64,000 nt of DNA from Bin90 sp965214635 (GCA_965214635.1 OZ243964.1:434001-498000); one strand, 5' to 3'. Positions 25,523 through 34,997 are shown, numbered from the stretch's first letter. The notes: generated from the letters alone by a model not told the origin. Numbers and translations are program-made.

Positions 25523-26845
25523 TTACAAGAGTTCCTCGCGTATTTCGGCGGCTTCGGCATGTGCGGTCAAGCCCTCTGCCCTACCCAGCGCTGAAGCCGC
25601 CCGTGATATTTGCGCTGATGTTTCCTTGCTCAACGCAACCACAGGGCTTATCTTGACGAAAGAATGGACGCCAAGCCCAGAGTTGAAGCGTGCGGTGCCT
25701 GCCGTGGGCATCACATGGCTCGGGCCTGCCACATAATCGCCCAGCACTTCATGCGAAAACTCCCCGATAAACACCGCTCCGGCGTTGCGAACGCGCCCTA
25801 GATGCGCCCACGGGTCGCGCACCATCAGCGACAGATGTTCCGGCGCAAATTCGTTCGCCAAATCCAACGCCTCGCCGACAGTGTCCACAACGACGATACA
25901 CCCCTGTTCCTCAGCGGACGCTCCTGCGATAGCGGCGCGGTCTAGGCGCGCAAGTCGGTTTCGCAATTCGCTGTCGACGGCGTTGGCGAACCTCTCGGAT
26001 GTGGTTATGAGCACGGGACGCGCCAACCGGTCGTGTTCAGCTTGCGCCAGCAAGTCGGCGGCGCACAGCGTGGGGTTAGCGTCTGCGTCCGCGATGATGA
26101 GCGTTTCAGTGGGGCCGTACAGCCCGTCTATGCCCACATCGCCGTATACCAGCTTCTTGGCGAGCGTTACGAACAGGTTGCCCGGCCCGCAGATGGTGTC
26201 CACGCGCGGGACGGTCTCTGTGCCGTATGCCATCGCCGCTATCGCCTGTGCCCCACCGATGCCAAACACCCTGTCCACGCCCGCAATGGATGCCGCCGTG
26301 AGTACGCTGGGATGCGGCAGTTCGCCAGCCTTCGTGGGAGTGCACATCACGACTTCCGTAACACCTGCAACCTTGGCGGGTATCGCGGTCATCAGCACGG
26401 TTGATGGGTACAGTGCCGTGCCGCCGGGGATGTATGCCCCCGCACGCTCGACCGGGTTAACAACCTGCCCGTAGCCCGCAGTGTAATCCATCCAACCCTT
26501 GCTCATGCAGGCTTGGTGGAAGCGACGGATGCGGGTTGCGGCGGCCTCGAGAGCATCAACCACATCTGTTGGCGTATCGTTGCGGGCAGCTGCGATGGCG
26601 TCCGCAGGCGTTTCAAGCGCATGCGGCGCATCGCCATCGAGCATAGCAGTAATGCGCCTCACTGCATCGTCGCCTCCGTCCCGAACCTGCCGCACGATGC
26701 GTTCCGCCACTTGCAGCGGCGTCAGCGGCTCGCCGAATAGGTCGGCGATGGATTGAAGCAAAGCCTGTGGCGCATCGTCCAGCGCCAGTCCCCTGCCCTC
26801 GCAGAGTAGACGGCGTCCTTCCTCAAGCCCGTGCGCTATTCTCAT
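25523..26845 (-). CDS. hisD: Histidinol dehydrogenase
   Basis: HisD oxidises L-histidinol to L-histidine in two NAD-dependent steps. The 440 residues contain the family landmarks YIPGGTALYPSTVLMTAIPA, GIGGAQAIAAMAYGT, GPGN, the ALDLANEFAPEHLSL segment with the catalytic Glu-His pair, and the C-terminal GLGVHSFVK. Its ATG overlaps the stop of the upstream phospholipase-like gene (ATGA), so the two are translationally coupled. Confidence 0.96.
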   Translation of the reverse strand: MRIAHGLEEGRRLLCEGRGLALDDAPQALLQSIADLFGEPLTPLQVAERIVRQVRDGGDDAVRRITAMLDGDAPHALETPADAIAAARNDTPTDVVDALEAAATRIRRFHQACMSKGWMDYTAGYGQVVNPVERAGAYIPGGTALYPSTVLMTAIPAKVAGVTEVVMCTPTKAGELPHPSVLTAASIAGVDRVFGIGGAQAIAAMAYGTETVPRVDTICGPGNLFVTLAKKLVYGDVGIDGLYGPTETLIIADADANPTLCAADLLAQAEHDRLARPVLITTSERFANAVDSELRNRLARLDRAAIAGASAEEQGCIVVVDTVGEALDLANEFAPEHLSLMVRDPWAHLGRVRNAGAVFIGEFSHEVLGDYVAGPSHVMPTAGTARFNSGLGVHSFVKISPVVALSKETSAQISRAASALGRAEGLTAHAEAAEIREELL

Positions 26846-27591
26846 GACGGCAGATAAGCTTTCACTGCCTTCGTCAGGGATGCGAGGGCTGCGTCTTCGT
26901 ACTCTTCGCCGCTGGTGCGCGGTATGTATTCGTAGATGCGCTCAAGCCCGCCTGCGGCATCCAATACGAAGGCATCTGCGAGTTCGTGCGCCGGATGCCC
27001 TTCCTCGCCCGATGCGATGCGGCGCGCCATAAATCGCAGCCGTTCCCAAGAAAAGCCGCGCTCCAAGTTCGCCATTACCCACTGAACCCAATCCGCAAGC
27101 GTCTCATCGGAGATAAAGCCCACATCTACCGATTCCACCCGCACATCCAGCAGTTCGCCTATGGAGGCTATCTCCTGCCAGCAGCGGCGGTCTAGCTCTA
27201 GCTGCATCGCCCTGTCCATCACCAACCCCAGCACATTATCCTCAAACACGTTGGGGTTGCCAAAGAATGGGCGGAACATATTCGCAATCCAAGTTTCATC
27301 CGCAAGCAGGTGCGTCAGGTATCCGGCGATGAACGCCTGGGTCGCTTCGCTATGCACTGCCGCTTCACTCAGATTCGGATGGTTGTGGAACAGTCCGCTC
27401 ACACCTGCTCCCACTTCTTCAAAATCCAACTTGGCGAAATGGTAACAAGCCCTGTCTTTGCGTGTTATGACGCGGATGTCGGGCGATGTCGAGCCGAGCA
27501 GGTAGTAGCCCATATTCTCATCTAATATGTCGTGATTGATGCGCTCTGCTACTTGGCGCGCAAGATTGACATGAACCGGCGGGTTCGGCAA
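26842..27591 (-). CDS. Zinc-dependent phospholipase C-like protein
   Basis: A 249-residue, mostly helical protein with the pattern of the bacterial zinc-dependent phospholipase C/S1-P1-like fold (PF00882). It has an N-terminal HxxLA-type helix, LLGSTSPDI with an Asp ligand, FHNHP near residue 67, and the signature GYLTHLLADETW (about 90-101), which supplies His and Asp zinc ligands. No signal peptide is visible, so it should be cytoplasmic, unlike secreted toxins of this fold. It is embedded in the histidine cluster and overlaps hisD by 4 bases. A direct role in histidine synthesis is not established. Confidence 0.78.
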   Translation of the reverse strand: MPNPPVHVNLARQVAERINHDILDENMGYYLLGSTSPDIRVITRKDRACYHFAKLDFEEVGAGVSGLFHNHPNLSEAAVHSEATQAFIAGYLTHLLADETWIANMFRPFFGNPNVFEDNVLGLVMDRAMQLELDRRCWQEIASIGELLDVRVESVDVGFISDETLADWVQWVMANLERGFSWERLRFMARRIASGEEGHPAHELADAFVLDAAGGLERIYEYIPRTSGEEYEDAALASLTKAVKAYLPS

Positions 27592-27739
27592 GACACTGAC
27601 CTCCTTTTCGTAGAGTTGCTTTCATATAGTTGAAGGAAAGATGAATGGCAGTCGCAAACTTCGGCGATGTCTCTTGTGCTTCTTTCAAGGCGGCGCTGAA
27701 AATCATCTGCCCGCCACATGCCGCCCAAGCGGGCGTATG

Positions 27740-28738
27740 CTATACGAGCCTAGTATGTGCCTCGCAGTGCGAGTCGAACACATAGTTGGGGTGGGATACG
27801 GTTACGCTAGTGCCGCCGGACTGTCGCAGGCGATTCACAGCGTGAATCAGATTGTCCTTTTGGATGATGACGGTTACGGCGTACCAACCCTCGCCGTCCT
27901 GTGAATAGACTTTGGATATGGTCGGCCCGCGCAGTCCGGATATTTCGGTGTGCTCCAAGACATAGCTCGCCACATCTTCCGGCGCTTCGCCGCGTATGTT
28001 GGCGGTTACGCTGTAGTAGTTGCGCGACTGCAGATACCCATCGATGAACTCCACCAGCGTCTTGGCGCACTCTAGCTTGGCGGCATCCTCGCGCAGCAGC
28101 CGTCGATTGGCAATCATGCAGGCGCTTGATGTGATGATAGTCCCGCCGCTGATGGTCTTGAGGCGATTTTCGCGCATCGTGGTGCCGCTTTCGGACACAT
28201 CGGCGATTATGTCGGCAAAGCCCATCGCCACAGCAGCCTCTAGCGTTCCACTCGACGACACCAGCGAGAACAGGTTTATGCCATTTTGCAGCAAGAACCG
28301 CTCCACGAGGCGGGGATATTTCGTTACGATGCGCAGATCTCTGCCCTGATGCCGAAACTCCATCGCGAGGTCGGCTATGTCTGCGAGAGACACCACATCC
28401 ACCCACGAGTCCGGCACGCCCAGCACGAGGCTGCATCTGCCAAATTCGAGGTCATCGATGACGATGTTCGTGTCGCCACTTTCGCTATGCACCTCTAGAT
28501 ACCTATCCAGTCCAACGATGCCGAGATCTGCGCTGCCCTCTTCCACCTTGGGCGTGATGTCTGCGCCGCGCTGGAACAGCACGGTTACGCCGGGCAGAGC
28601 GGGTATGCCTGCGGTGTAGCGGCGCGGGTTACTGCGCGAAACGCCGATGCCGCACTCTCGCAGGAACGCCTGCGTGGGTTCGTAAAGTGCGCCGTCGCTG
28701 GAAATGGCGAGGCGTAGATTGCCGTTTCCGTTCATCAT
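27740..28738 (-). CDS. hisG: ATP phosphoribosyltransferase, long form
   Basis: HisG commits ATP and PRPP to histidine synthesis. The 332-residue protein has the catalytic part with SADLGIVGLDRYLE and the PRPP-binding loop in DIIADVSESGTTMREN. From about residue 240 it has an extra ACT-like regulatory domain (RGEAPEDVASYVLE, LRGPTISKVY, YAVTVIIQKDN) characteristic of the long, histidine-inhibited form. Its ATG overlaps the hisZ stop by ATGA. Co-occurrence of the long form with HisZ is unusual because HisZ normally regulates the short form. Confidence 0.92.
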   Translation of the reverse strand: MMNGNGNLRLAISSDGALYEPTQAFLRECGIGVSRSNPRRYTAGIPALPGVTVLFQRGADITPKVEEGSADLGIVGLDRYLEVHSESGDTNIVIDDLEFGRCSLVLGVPDSWVDVVSLADIADLAMEFRHQGRDLRIVTKYPRLVERFLLQNGINLFSLVSSSGTLEAAVAMGFADIIADVSESGTTMRENRLKTISGGTIITSSACMIANRRLLREDAAKLECAKTLVEFIDGYLQSRNYYSVTANIRGEAPEDVASYVLEHTEISGLRGPTISKVYSQDGEGWYAVTVIIQKDNLIHAVNRLRQSGGTSVTVSHPNYVFDSHCEAHTRLV

Positions 28739-30003
28739 CGTGCCGCTCCCGCCGTTGGTGCGTCAGTTACTGCGCCGCTGTCAAGCACATCGAGCAGCAC
28801 ATTCACATTGTAGGCGAACCCCATCGCCGGGACACACTCATCCCCGCCCAGCGCCTGAACCAGCCCGTCGTACCTGCCGCCGCCGCCCAGCGCTTCTTCG
28901 CTGTCGTGCGTGCCATCGCTCGACACAAGATCGAAGATGACGCCGGTGTAGTACGAGAAGCCCCTTGCCATTCGCATATCCAGAGTCGTTTGGGATTCTG
29001 GGATGTCGTTGTCGGACAACAGCGCGAGCAGTGCGTCCAACTCGCCTAACGGCGCAGCGTCTATGCCAGATTCAGCGGCGGCGTTTCGCGCCAAGCGCAG
29101 CGTGGCTTGCGGTTCGCCCGCCAGCTTGGAAAGCCGCTCCGCAAACCGCAGCGCGCGCTCAAAGGACTCGGGGCTGTCCGCGCAGCGCACCTTTCGCAGC
29201 AGCCGCGCAATGATGTCATCCACACTGCGCCGCCCCACCGGAGTCGGCATGGACTCTTTGAGCACCTCTAGGATAAAGTCTTCTGCGGCTTCGGCACTCA
29301 TATTTTCAAGCGTAGTCTCGAAGCCATCCAAGTCTATGCCGGGACGCAGCAGCCCCACATCTCGGGCGTGCGTCATTAGCGTCTCCACATTGGAAGTGCC
29401 GCGCTTGAGGGCGTGCATGTTGCTTATCACGAAGAGTTTCGCCGGATCAGACAGCCCGAAATTATCTAGCAGGCTGTGCATCACGCCAAGATGCCCGATG
29501 CGGAGCTGCGCGCCCTGTATGCCGAGCTGCCGCAAGCCGGATGCTGCAAGCGATATGATCTCTGCATCTGCGTCAACGCCGGCTGCGCCGACAAGCTCTG
29601 CGCCTGCCTGCGTGAACTGCCGATACGCCCCCGGCTTGGCGGGTTCGTAGCGAAACACAGGGCCGGCGTACTGCCAGCGCACCGGGAGCGTCATAGCATC
29701 GTGGTTGTCGATAAAGTAGCGTATGACGGACGAGGTGAACTCCGGGCGCAGGCTGACGGCGTTGCCGCCCGGGTCGGTGAAATTGTACAGCCGACCGGCA
29801 AGCTCCCCGCCTGCCTTGCGGACGAAAAGCTCGGTGTCCTCAAGCAGCGGCGTGTCTATGGGACGATAGCCTTGTGCACCTAAGTGTGTCCGCAACCGAG
29901 CCAACGCAACTTCGCTGCGCTCATAGGCTTGAGGATGCAGGTCGGTCATTCCCGCAAGGGCTTGAATCCGCCTGCACGATGCGCGGCTATTTGGTTCGCT
30001 CAC
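28735..30003 (-). CDS. hisZ: ATP phosphoribosyltransferase regulatory subunit (HisRS paralogue)
   Basis: A 422-residue protein built on the histidyl-tRNA synthetase catalytic core. It shows TPLLEDTELFVRKAGG, SLRPEFTSSVIRY (motif 2 region), RQFTQAGAELVG, MARGFSYYTGVIFD and GGGGRYDGL. It stops shortly after this core and lacks the roughly 100-residue anticodon-binding domain of true HisRS. A longer helical insert (about 200-310) makes up the length. Position as first gene of the his cluster, overlapping hisG, supports HisZ rather than HisS. A divergent HisS cannot be excluded without a search for a second copy. Confidence 0.85.
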   Translation of the reverse strand: MSEPNSRASCRRIQALAGMTDLHPQAYERSEVALARLRTHLGAQGYRPIDTPLLEDTELFVRKAGGELAGRLYNFTDPGGNAVSLRPEFTSSVIRYFIDNHDAMTLPVRWQYAGPVFRYEPAKPGAYRQFTQAGAELVGAAGVDADAEIISLAASGLRQLGIQGAQLRIGHLGVMHSLLDNFGLSDPAKLFVISNMHALKRGTSNVETLMTHARDVGLLRPGIDLDGFETTLENMSAEAAEDFILEVLKESMPTPVGRRSVDDIIARLLRKVRCADSPESFERALRFAERLSKLAGEPQATLRLARNAAAESGIDAAPLGELDALLALLSDNDIPESQTTLDMRMARGFSYYTGVIFDLVSSDGTHDSEEALGGGGRYDGLVQALGGDECVPAMGFAYNVNVLLDVLDSGAVTDAPTAGAAR

Positions 30004-30187
30004 AATTCGCTTCCTATGAGTTCACCCAAATCTGGGCTGAAATCCTGCCTAATCACCTCCAAATGTTCGCACTTTCGCATATTAGTGTCAACCTAAATAC
30101 GGCGGCAGCCCCAGCCGTCTTATCGCGCGGATGGCACTGCCGTCGATGTGCGGATACGATATTCTCATCTATCGTTGGGAGAACCGC

Positions 30188-30196
30188 TGTTATACT
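30188..30196 (+). promoter_or_regulatory. Extended -10 promoter element
   Basis: TGTTATACT is an extended -10 (TGn plus TATACT) 59 bases upstream of the DegV start. No good -35 hexamer is seen, which is usual for extended -10 promoters. Confidence 0.35.
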
Positions 30197-30255
30197 GCTT
30201 GCAGACGACTGAGGTACGGCTTCTAACCTAACGCCCTATCAATTGTGGATTCTGT

Positions 30256-31146
30256 ATGCGCAAGAAAATCGGAATCGTGGTGGACAGTGCGGCGTCCCTG
30301 CCAAGCGGCGCAGCAGACAGCGGGGGCATCTACATCGTGCCGATGACGCTCACGCTGGACGGAGTAACTTACATCGATGGGCAAGACATTGCGCCGACGG
30401 CATTCTACAGGTTGCTGCGCGCATCGTCTGCGGCTGCGACCACGGCCGCCCCTTCCTCCGGGCGGTACTCTGAGGTTTTTCACGCCGCAGCCAGCAGCCA
30501 TGACGCTATTGTATGCATCACCACCGGCGGGCGATTCAGCGCCTCCCTTGACACCGCAACCACAGCCGCAGCCGAGTTGCGAACCGCATTGCCCGAGCTA
30601 CGGATACGGATATTGGACTCGCAGGCGGCGGCGGGTTCGCAGGGCTTGGCGGCGCTTGCGGCGTGGCGTGCAGCGCAGAGCGGCGCATCAATGGATGCGT
30701 GTGTCGCCGCAGCCGAGTGTGTCATCGAGCGTGTGCAGCTGCTGGCGTTCGTGGACACCCTGCGATACTTGCGGCGCAGCGGGAGGGTGCCCGCAATAGC
30801 GCACGCCGGAGCATCCCTACTGCGCATCAAGCCGCTATTTCGCCTAGCCGACGGGGAGGTCGCCACCATCGCGCGCCCAAGAACCCAGCGCAGTGCAATA
30901 CGGCGCTTGCTGGAACAGATGCGACGCGATGCCAGCGATGGCACACTCCACGCAACCGTGATGCACGCAGACGCCCCCGCTTTGGCGGAAATCCTGCGCC
31001 AACACATCGCAGCCGACTTCCAATATGCCGAGCTGTTCGTGAGCGAGTTCACGCCGGTGATGGGCGCACACATCGGGCCGGGAATGCTTGGCGTCGCATA
31101 CTGGAGCGAGTCCGATATATCAAGCGGACAGCATAAGGCGGTGTAA
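30256..31146 (+). CDS. DegV family fatty-acid-binding protein
   Basis: DegV/FakB-type proteins bind a fatty acid and, with FakA, allow its phosphorylation. The 296 residues start with IGIVVDSAASLP, the conserved DxxxDL-like opening of the family, then IVPMTLTLDG and YIDGQDI. Next comes the mid-protein TTGGRFSASLDTA segment with the serine-rich phosphate/fatty acid site, and later LRYLRRSGRVP. The C-terminus has GAHIGPGMLGVAYW. No fakA is adjacent. The family is clear; lipid specificity is not. Confidence 0.9.
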   Translation: MRKKIGIVVDSAASLPSGAADSGGIYIVPMTLTLDGVTYIDGQDIAPTAFYRLLRASSAAATTAAPSSGRYSEVFHAAASSHDAIVCITTGGRFSASLDTATTAAAELRTALPELRIRILDSQAAAGSQGLAALAAWRAAQSGASMDACVAAAECVIERVQLLAFVDTLRYLRRSGRVPAIAHAGASLLRIKPLFRLADGEVATIARPRTQRSAIRRLLEQMRRDASDGTLHATVMHADAPALAEILRQHIAADFQYAELFVSEFTPVMGAHIGPGMLGVAYWSESDISSGQHKAV

Positions 31147-31455
31147 CAGCGTGTGCCTATATCGATGTAGAGCGTTCAGCTAATGCACCTTGTTGCCGTT
31201 TCAGTTAGATACGCTCAATTGCACATCATCGAAATGGTGCATTGGATTTGGAAGCAACCATAAGGCGTGGAACGAAGCGACGCCCGTTTGACAACACACC
31301 CTTGCTTATGTACATTCTGCACATCCTACACATCGCACTGCTGCCGCCCTGATGGATGGGCTTTGGTGTGAGCTGCGCCTGCGATGATGCAGATGGCTAT
31401 GCTAGTTTTTACGATTATGTTTGATTTTCTGACATCCTGATGATGAGGTGTTGAC
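31147..31455. other. Spacer upstream of the CocE/NonD hydrolase
   Basis: About 310 bases without a gene. It contains a good sigma70-like promoter at 31288-31316 and a long leader of about 130 bases before the hydrolase start. I see no clear riboswitch fold. Confidence 0.4.
31288..31316 (+). promoter_or_regulatory. Predicted sigma70-type promoter
   Basis: A perfect TTGACA (31288-31293) is followed after 17 bases by TACATT (31311-31316), four of six to consensus. It points toward the CocE/NonD hydrolase gene 140 bases downstream. Confidence 0.45.
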
Positions 31456-33207
31456 ATGGCAGATTCCTATTCCGTGAAGGTCGATTTCAATGTGCCGGTG
31501 CGTATGCGCGACGGCGCTACGCTGTACGCCGATGTGTTCCGGCCCGATGCGGCGGGGCAGTTCCCCGCACTGATCACTCGAACGCCCTACGATAAGAGTT
31601 CCCCGCAGAACCGCAGCGGCACGCTAGACGCCGTGCGTGCGGCTATGAACGGTTATGCAGCCGTTGTGCAGGATGTGCGCGGTCGCTACACATCCGATGG
31701 CGAGTTCTACACCTTCGTCAACGAGATCACCGACGGCTACGATTCCATCGAATGGCTAGCATCGCAGGCTTGGTGCACTGGCAAGGTGGGCACATACGGC
31801 ATATCGTATGTGGGCGCGACGCAGTGGCTTGCGGCGAAATCCAAGCCGCCGTCGCTCACCGCCATCGCTCCCGGCTTCACCGCCGACGACTACCACGAAG
31901 GCTGGACTTGGCAAGGCGGTGCATTCGAACTTGGCTTCAACCTATCTTGGGGCATAGGTGCGCTTTCTAGCGCAAACTGGGGCAAGATTTCGGCGCAGCT
32001 GGGGCTTGGCGCTGGGGATTTGGAGCGCCTCATCGCCGCCAAAGACGCACTGTGCGGCGGCTTCTCACACCTGCCGCTGTCCGATATGCCGCACCTGCAA
32101 AACGGCATCGCTCCCTACTACTACGATTGGATTGCCCACCCCGAATACGACGATTACTGGAAGAGCGTATGCATCGCCGAATCGCATGCGGACATCGCTA
32201 TTCCTGCGTTCAATGTGGGTGGCTGGTACGACATCTTCCTCGGCGGCACAATCCGCAACTATCTTGGGATGCGCGCCAACGGGGCATCGGAAGCTGCGCG
32301 CAACGGACAGCGTCTGCTCATCGGCCCGTGGATACACTCAGGCGCGCCGCTCAATGTGTCTGGCGATGTGAACTTCGGCACTCGCTCGTCATCCGCAGCC
32401 ATAGACCTCGCCGGCGCTTTCCTGCGCTACTACGACCATCACCTGAAGGGCGAAGACAACGGCGTGGCAGACGAACAGCCCGTCCGCATCTTTGTGATGG
32501 GCATCAACGAATGGCGCTACGAAGACGCTTGGCCATTGGAGCGCGCCGAGAATGTGCGCTACTACTTGCACAGCGGCGGGCGCGCCAACACGCTGAACGG
32601 AGACGGCACACTCAACCCCGAAACACCTGCCGACGAGCCTCCGGATGTGTTCGTGTACAACCCGATTGACCCCGTTCCCACGAGCGGCGGCGGGCTGTGC
32701 TGCGACCCGGCGTTCATGGCGCCCGGCGCATTCGACCAACGCTCAATCGAAGCGCGCCCCGATGTGCTGGTCTATTCCACCCCGCCACTGGCGCAGGACA
32801 CCGAGGTTACTGGCCCAATCAGCGTTACGCTGTACGCATCCACATCTGGCAAGGACACGGATTTCACGGCGAAGCTCGTGGATGTAGAGCCTTGTGGATT
32901 TGCGCGCAACCTGACCGACAGCATCATCCGCGCCCGATACCGCACGCCGCGCCAACCTGCGAACTTCATCACGCCCGGCGATGTGTACGAATACACCATC
33001 GACCTGTGGGCGACCGCTAATGTGTTCAAGGCGGGGCATCGCATACGGCTGGAAATATCGTCCAGCAACTTCCCACGCTTCGACCGCAACATGAACACCG
33101 GCGAACCGATTGGTAGCGATGCTGCGTTCGTGTCGGCGCTGCAAACCGTGCATCACACCGCAGCTCATCCCTCGCACATCACACTACCAATCGTGCCGTC
33201 TGGCTAA
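31456..33207 (+). CDS. CocE/NonD family hydrolase
   Basis: A 583-residue alpha/beta hydrolase of the X-Pro dipeptidyl-peptidase/cocaine-esterase class (PF02129 plus the C-terminal jelly-roll PF08530). The N-terminal domain has RMRDGATLYADVFRP, TRTPYDK, QDVRGRYTSDG and the nucleophile Ser117 in TYGISYVGA. The C-terminal domain starts near residue 430 (LVYSTPPLAQDTEVTGP) and includes FTAKLVDVEP and a final RLEISSSNFPRFDRN. No signal peptide is seen, so it is probably cytoplasmic. It likely hydrolyses esters or amides; the substrate is unknown. A strong terminator follows. Confidence 0.93.
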   Translation: MADSYSVKVDFNVPVRMRDGATLYADVFRPDAAGQFPALITRTPYDKSSPQNRSGTLDAVRAAMNGYAAVVQDVRGRYTSDGEFYTFVNEITDGYDSIEWLASQAWCTGKVGTYGISYVGATQWLAAKSKPPSLTAIAPGFTADDYHEGWTWQGGAFELGFNLSWGIGALSSANWGKISAQLGLGAGDLERLIAAKDALCGGFSHLPLSDMPHLQNGIAPYYYDWIAHPEYDDYWKSVCIAESHADIAIPAFNVGGWYDIFLGGTIRNYLGMRANGASEAARNGQRLLIGPWIHSGAPLNVSGDVNFGTRSSSAAIDLAGAFLRYYDHHLKGEDNGVADEQPVRIFVMGINEWRYEDAWPLERAENVRYYLHSGGRANTLNGDGTLNPETPADEPPDVFVYNPIDPVPTSGGGLCCDPAFMAPGAFDQRSIEARPDVLVYSTPPLAQDTEVTGPISVTLYASTSGKDTDFTAKLVDVEPCGFARNLTDSIIRARYRTPRQPANFITPGDVYEYTIDLWATANVFKAGHRIRLEISSSNFPRFDRNMNTGEPIGSDAAFVSALQTVHHTAAHPSHITLPIVPSG

Positions 33208-33238
33208 TCTAGCACTAGCAGGATGCTCGCAAACACAC

Positions 33239-33275
33239 GAAAGAGGCGTCCGATGCGAAAACGGACGCCTCTTTC
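33239..33275 (+). terminator. Rho-independent terminator after the CocE/NonD hydrolase
   Basis: A perfect 14-bp stem (33239-33252 with 33262-33275) has a 9-base loop, and the 3' arm ends in CTTTC then TT. It lies 31 bases after the hydrolase stop. Confidence 0.85.
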
Positions 33276-33324
33276 TTAGCAATGATGGTGATGTGTGGAA
33301 GTGTGAAGGAGAGATTCTGGTAGT

Positions 33325-33400
33325 TGGCGCGCCTGAAGGGATTCGAACCCCCAACCCTCGGCTCCGAAAACCGATGCTCTATCCGTTGAGCCACAGGCGC
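33325..33400 (-). tRNA. tRNA-Arg (anticodon UCG)
   Basis: On the minus strand, acceptor GCGCCTG pairs with CAGGCGC, the discriminator is G and CCA is encoded. The anticodon stem TCGGT/GCCGA (one G-T pair) encloses TTTCGGA, giving anticodon TCG for CGA codons. The T-arm has TTCGAAT. It is the second arginine tRNA in the window. Confidence 0.94.
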
Positions 33401-33542
33401 GCAAACCACTTGGAGTGTGTGCCCATTATAACACTTTTGCACGGCTTGTGGGCATTGCTGACAAGCGAAAAAAGGCAAAGTTGGACATATGGGATAGTCC
33501 GGCATGGACGGCTGATCAGTGGAGATGCGGCGGTGCGCCGCT

Positions 33543-34691
33543 TCATAGCTCGCGAATGAGCTGCCGGTAGTTTTCGCTCCCGCTTCGGCGCAGCAGCATA
33601 TCCTCGGCTATTTCCAAGTCGTCCGCATCATGCAGCAGCTCTATGTGCGCCACGATTTCGGACAGTGCCATGTACAGATTGCCGCCGATGAGCTTGCTCC
33701 GCGCGAACACTGCTCTTGTGATTGTCTCGAGCGATTTGGGATGCTCCCCTATCCTGTTCAGGATCCTATCAAGCCGTATGGTGTGATGGTCTAATATCTC
33801 GGACGCCCGCTGTGTAGTTTTGAAGTTGAAGCGCCCTTTGCTGAACAGGCGATGTGCGGGCAGCACTGCCGTCCCTTCGCCCAACTCGGAGATGAGCTTC
33901 AGCGACCGCAGGTATGTTTCCAGCCCAAAGTATTCGTCCTCGCTGTGGATGTGCTGTGGCAGGCTGCTGCGGACGCCCGTGCTGAACTTGATCTTGGTAG
34001 TTGGATGCGGCGTAATCTCAGGCAGCACATGGTCGCCGGTGAACACCAGCCCGTCCAGCATGATGCAAAGCTCGTCCGGCGAATGTCCCGGGGCATGCAG
34101 GAATGTGAGGTCGCCGTGTGTCTCGTTGGCACACACACTGCGGCTGACCTCAAAGCGTCTGCGCGTCTTCACATATTCTTTATGCCGCTCCGCATAGGTG
34201 GTAGTTCGTTGTGCGACGGTGTCAGTTTCGCGCGCACTCTTTTTGTCGGCGTCCATCACGCGCTGCATCTCAATCTGAATTGGCGACGACGGGGTTCGCT
34301 GTATGTGCCATGGGTCGAACTGGAGCAGGTGGGGATAGATGTCGTGCGCCCAGATTTCGGCGTCGGCGTGCTGGGCGAGCCACCCTGCCGCGCCATCGTG
34401 GTCTTGATGCCCGTGGGTGATGACCACGCGCTCGATGTCCTCGACCTGATAGCCTGTTGTGCGCACTCCGTCCGCAAGCTGCCTATACGAACCCGTGGCG
34501 CCAGCGTCTATGAGGGTCAGTCCATCGTTCTCGAACAGGTATGCCCAAGTGGGCCCGGTGCGGGACTGCGTATCCTGCGGCACGCCTATCGCATAGATGC
34601 GTCTGCCCAGCATTGTGTCCAAGCGCACAACCATGTGGTTACCCGCTGCGTCACCCGAGCGCAGAGTTTCCACGGTCTTGAAATGTGACAT
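33543..34691 (-). CDS. Metallo-beta-lactamase fold hydrolase
   Basis: A 382-residue protein with a complete zinc site. HGHQDH (93-98) supplies the H-x-H-x-D-H motif, followed by HAPGHSPDE and a TGDH aspartate/histidine segment. The LIDAGATGSY strand precedes them. The C-terminal 120 residues are helical, as in glyoxalase II-like and LACTB2-like enzymes with a winged-helix tail. It sits between two tRNA genes, alone on its strand. The substrate cannot be inferred; thioester or nucleic-acid hydrolysis are both options. Confidence 0.88.
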   Translation of the reverse strand: MSHFKTVETLRSGDAAGNHMVVRLDTMLGRRIYAIGVPQDTQSRTGPTWAYLFENDGLTLIDAGATGSYRQLADGVRTTGYQVEDIERVVITHGHQDHDGAAGWLAQHADAEIWAHDIYPHLLQFDPWHIQRTPSSPIQIEMQRVMDADKKSARETDTVAQRTTTYAERHKEYVKTRRRFEVSRSVCANETHGDLTFLHAPGHSPDELCIMLDGLVFTGDHVLPEITPHPTTKIKFSTGVRSSLPQHIHSEDEYFGLETYLRSLKLISELGEGTAVLPAHRLFSKGRFNFKTTQRASEILDHHTIRLDRILNRIGEHPKSLETITRAVFARSKLIGGNLYMALSEIVAHIELLHDADDLEIAEDMLLRRSGSENYRQLIREL

Positions 34692-34813
34692 ATAGGCTTT
34701 GAACTCCGATCAAATTTGCCGTCGGCGCAAACGATTGTGTACACGCATCGTCAGGATGCTTTGGGCGTCAAGCGATAACCACACGCAGGATAAGGGAAAA
34801 ACCGAAAGGGGTG

Positions 34814-34890
34814 TGGGGTGAGCGAAGGGATTTGAACCCTCGATCTCCAGGGCCACAACCTGGCGCCTTAACCGCTTGGCCACGCTCACC
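34814..34890 (-). tRNA. tRNA-His (anticodon GUG)
   Basis: Minus-strand cloverleaf. The acceptor GTGAGCG pairs with CGCTCAC, and an extra 5' G (position -1) faces discriminator C73, the identity mark of tRNA-His. The anticodon stem CCAGG/CCTGG encloses TTGTGGC, giving anticodon GTG. The T-loop is TTCAAAT and CCA is encoded. Confidence 0.95.
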
Positions 34891-34997
34891 TCACATGCCT
34901 CAATTTTATCAGCCAAACAGGATATAGGTCAAACTATGCAGTGTTCTGTTCTCAGGCGTTCTCCATAGGCTCATTGCCGACTGGAATCTTGCGTTCT

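Noticed and set aside
28735..30003. Histidyl-tRNA synthetase (hisS) as the identity of this gene
   Set aside because: The anticodon-binding domain is missing, and the gene overlaps hisG at the head of the his cluster, which fits HisZ. It was kept as a lesser alternative.
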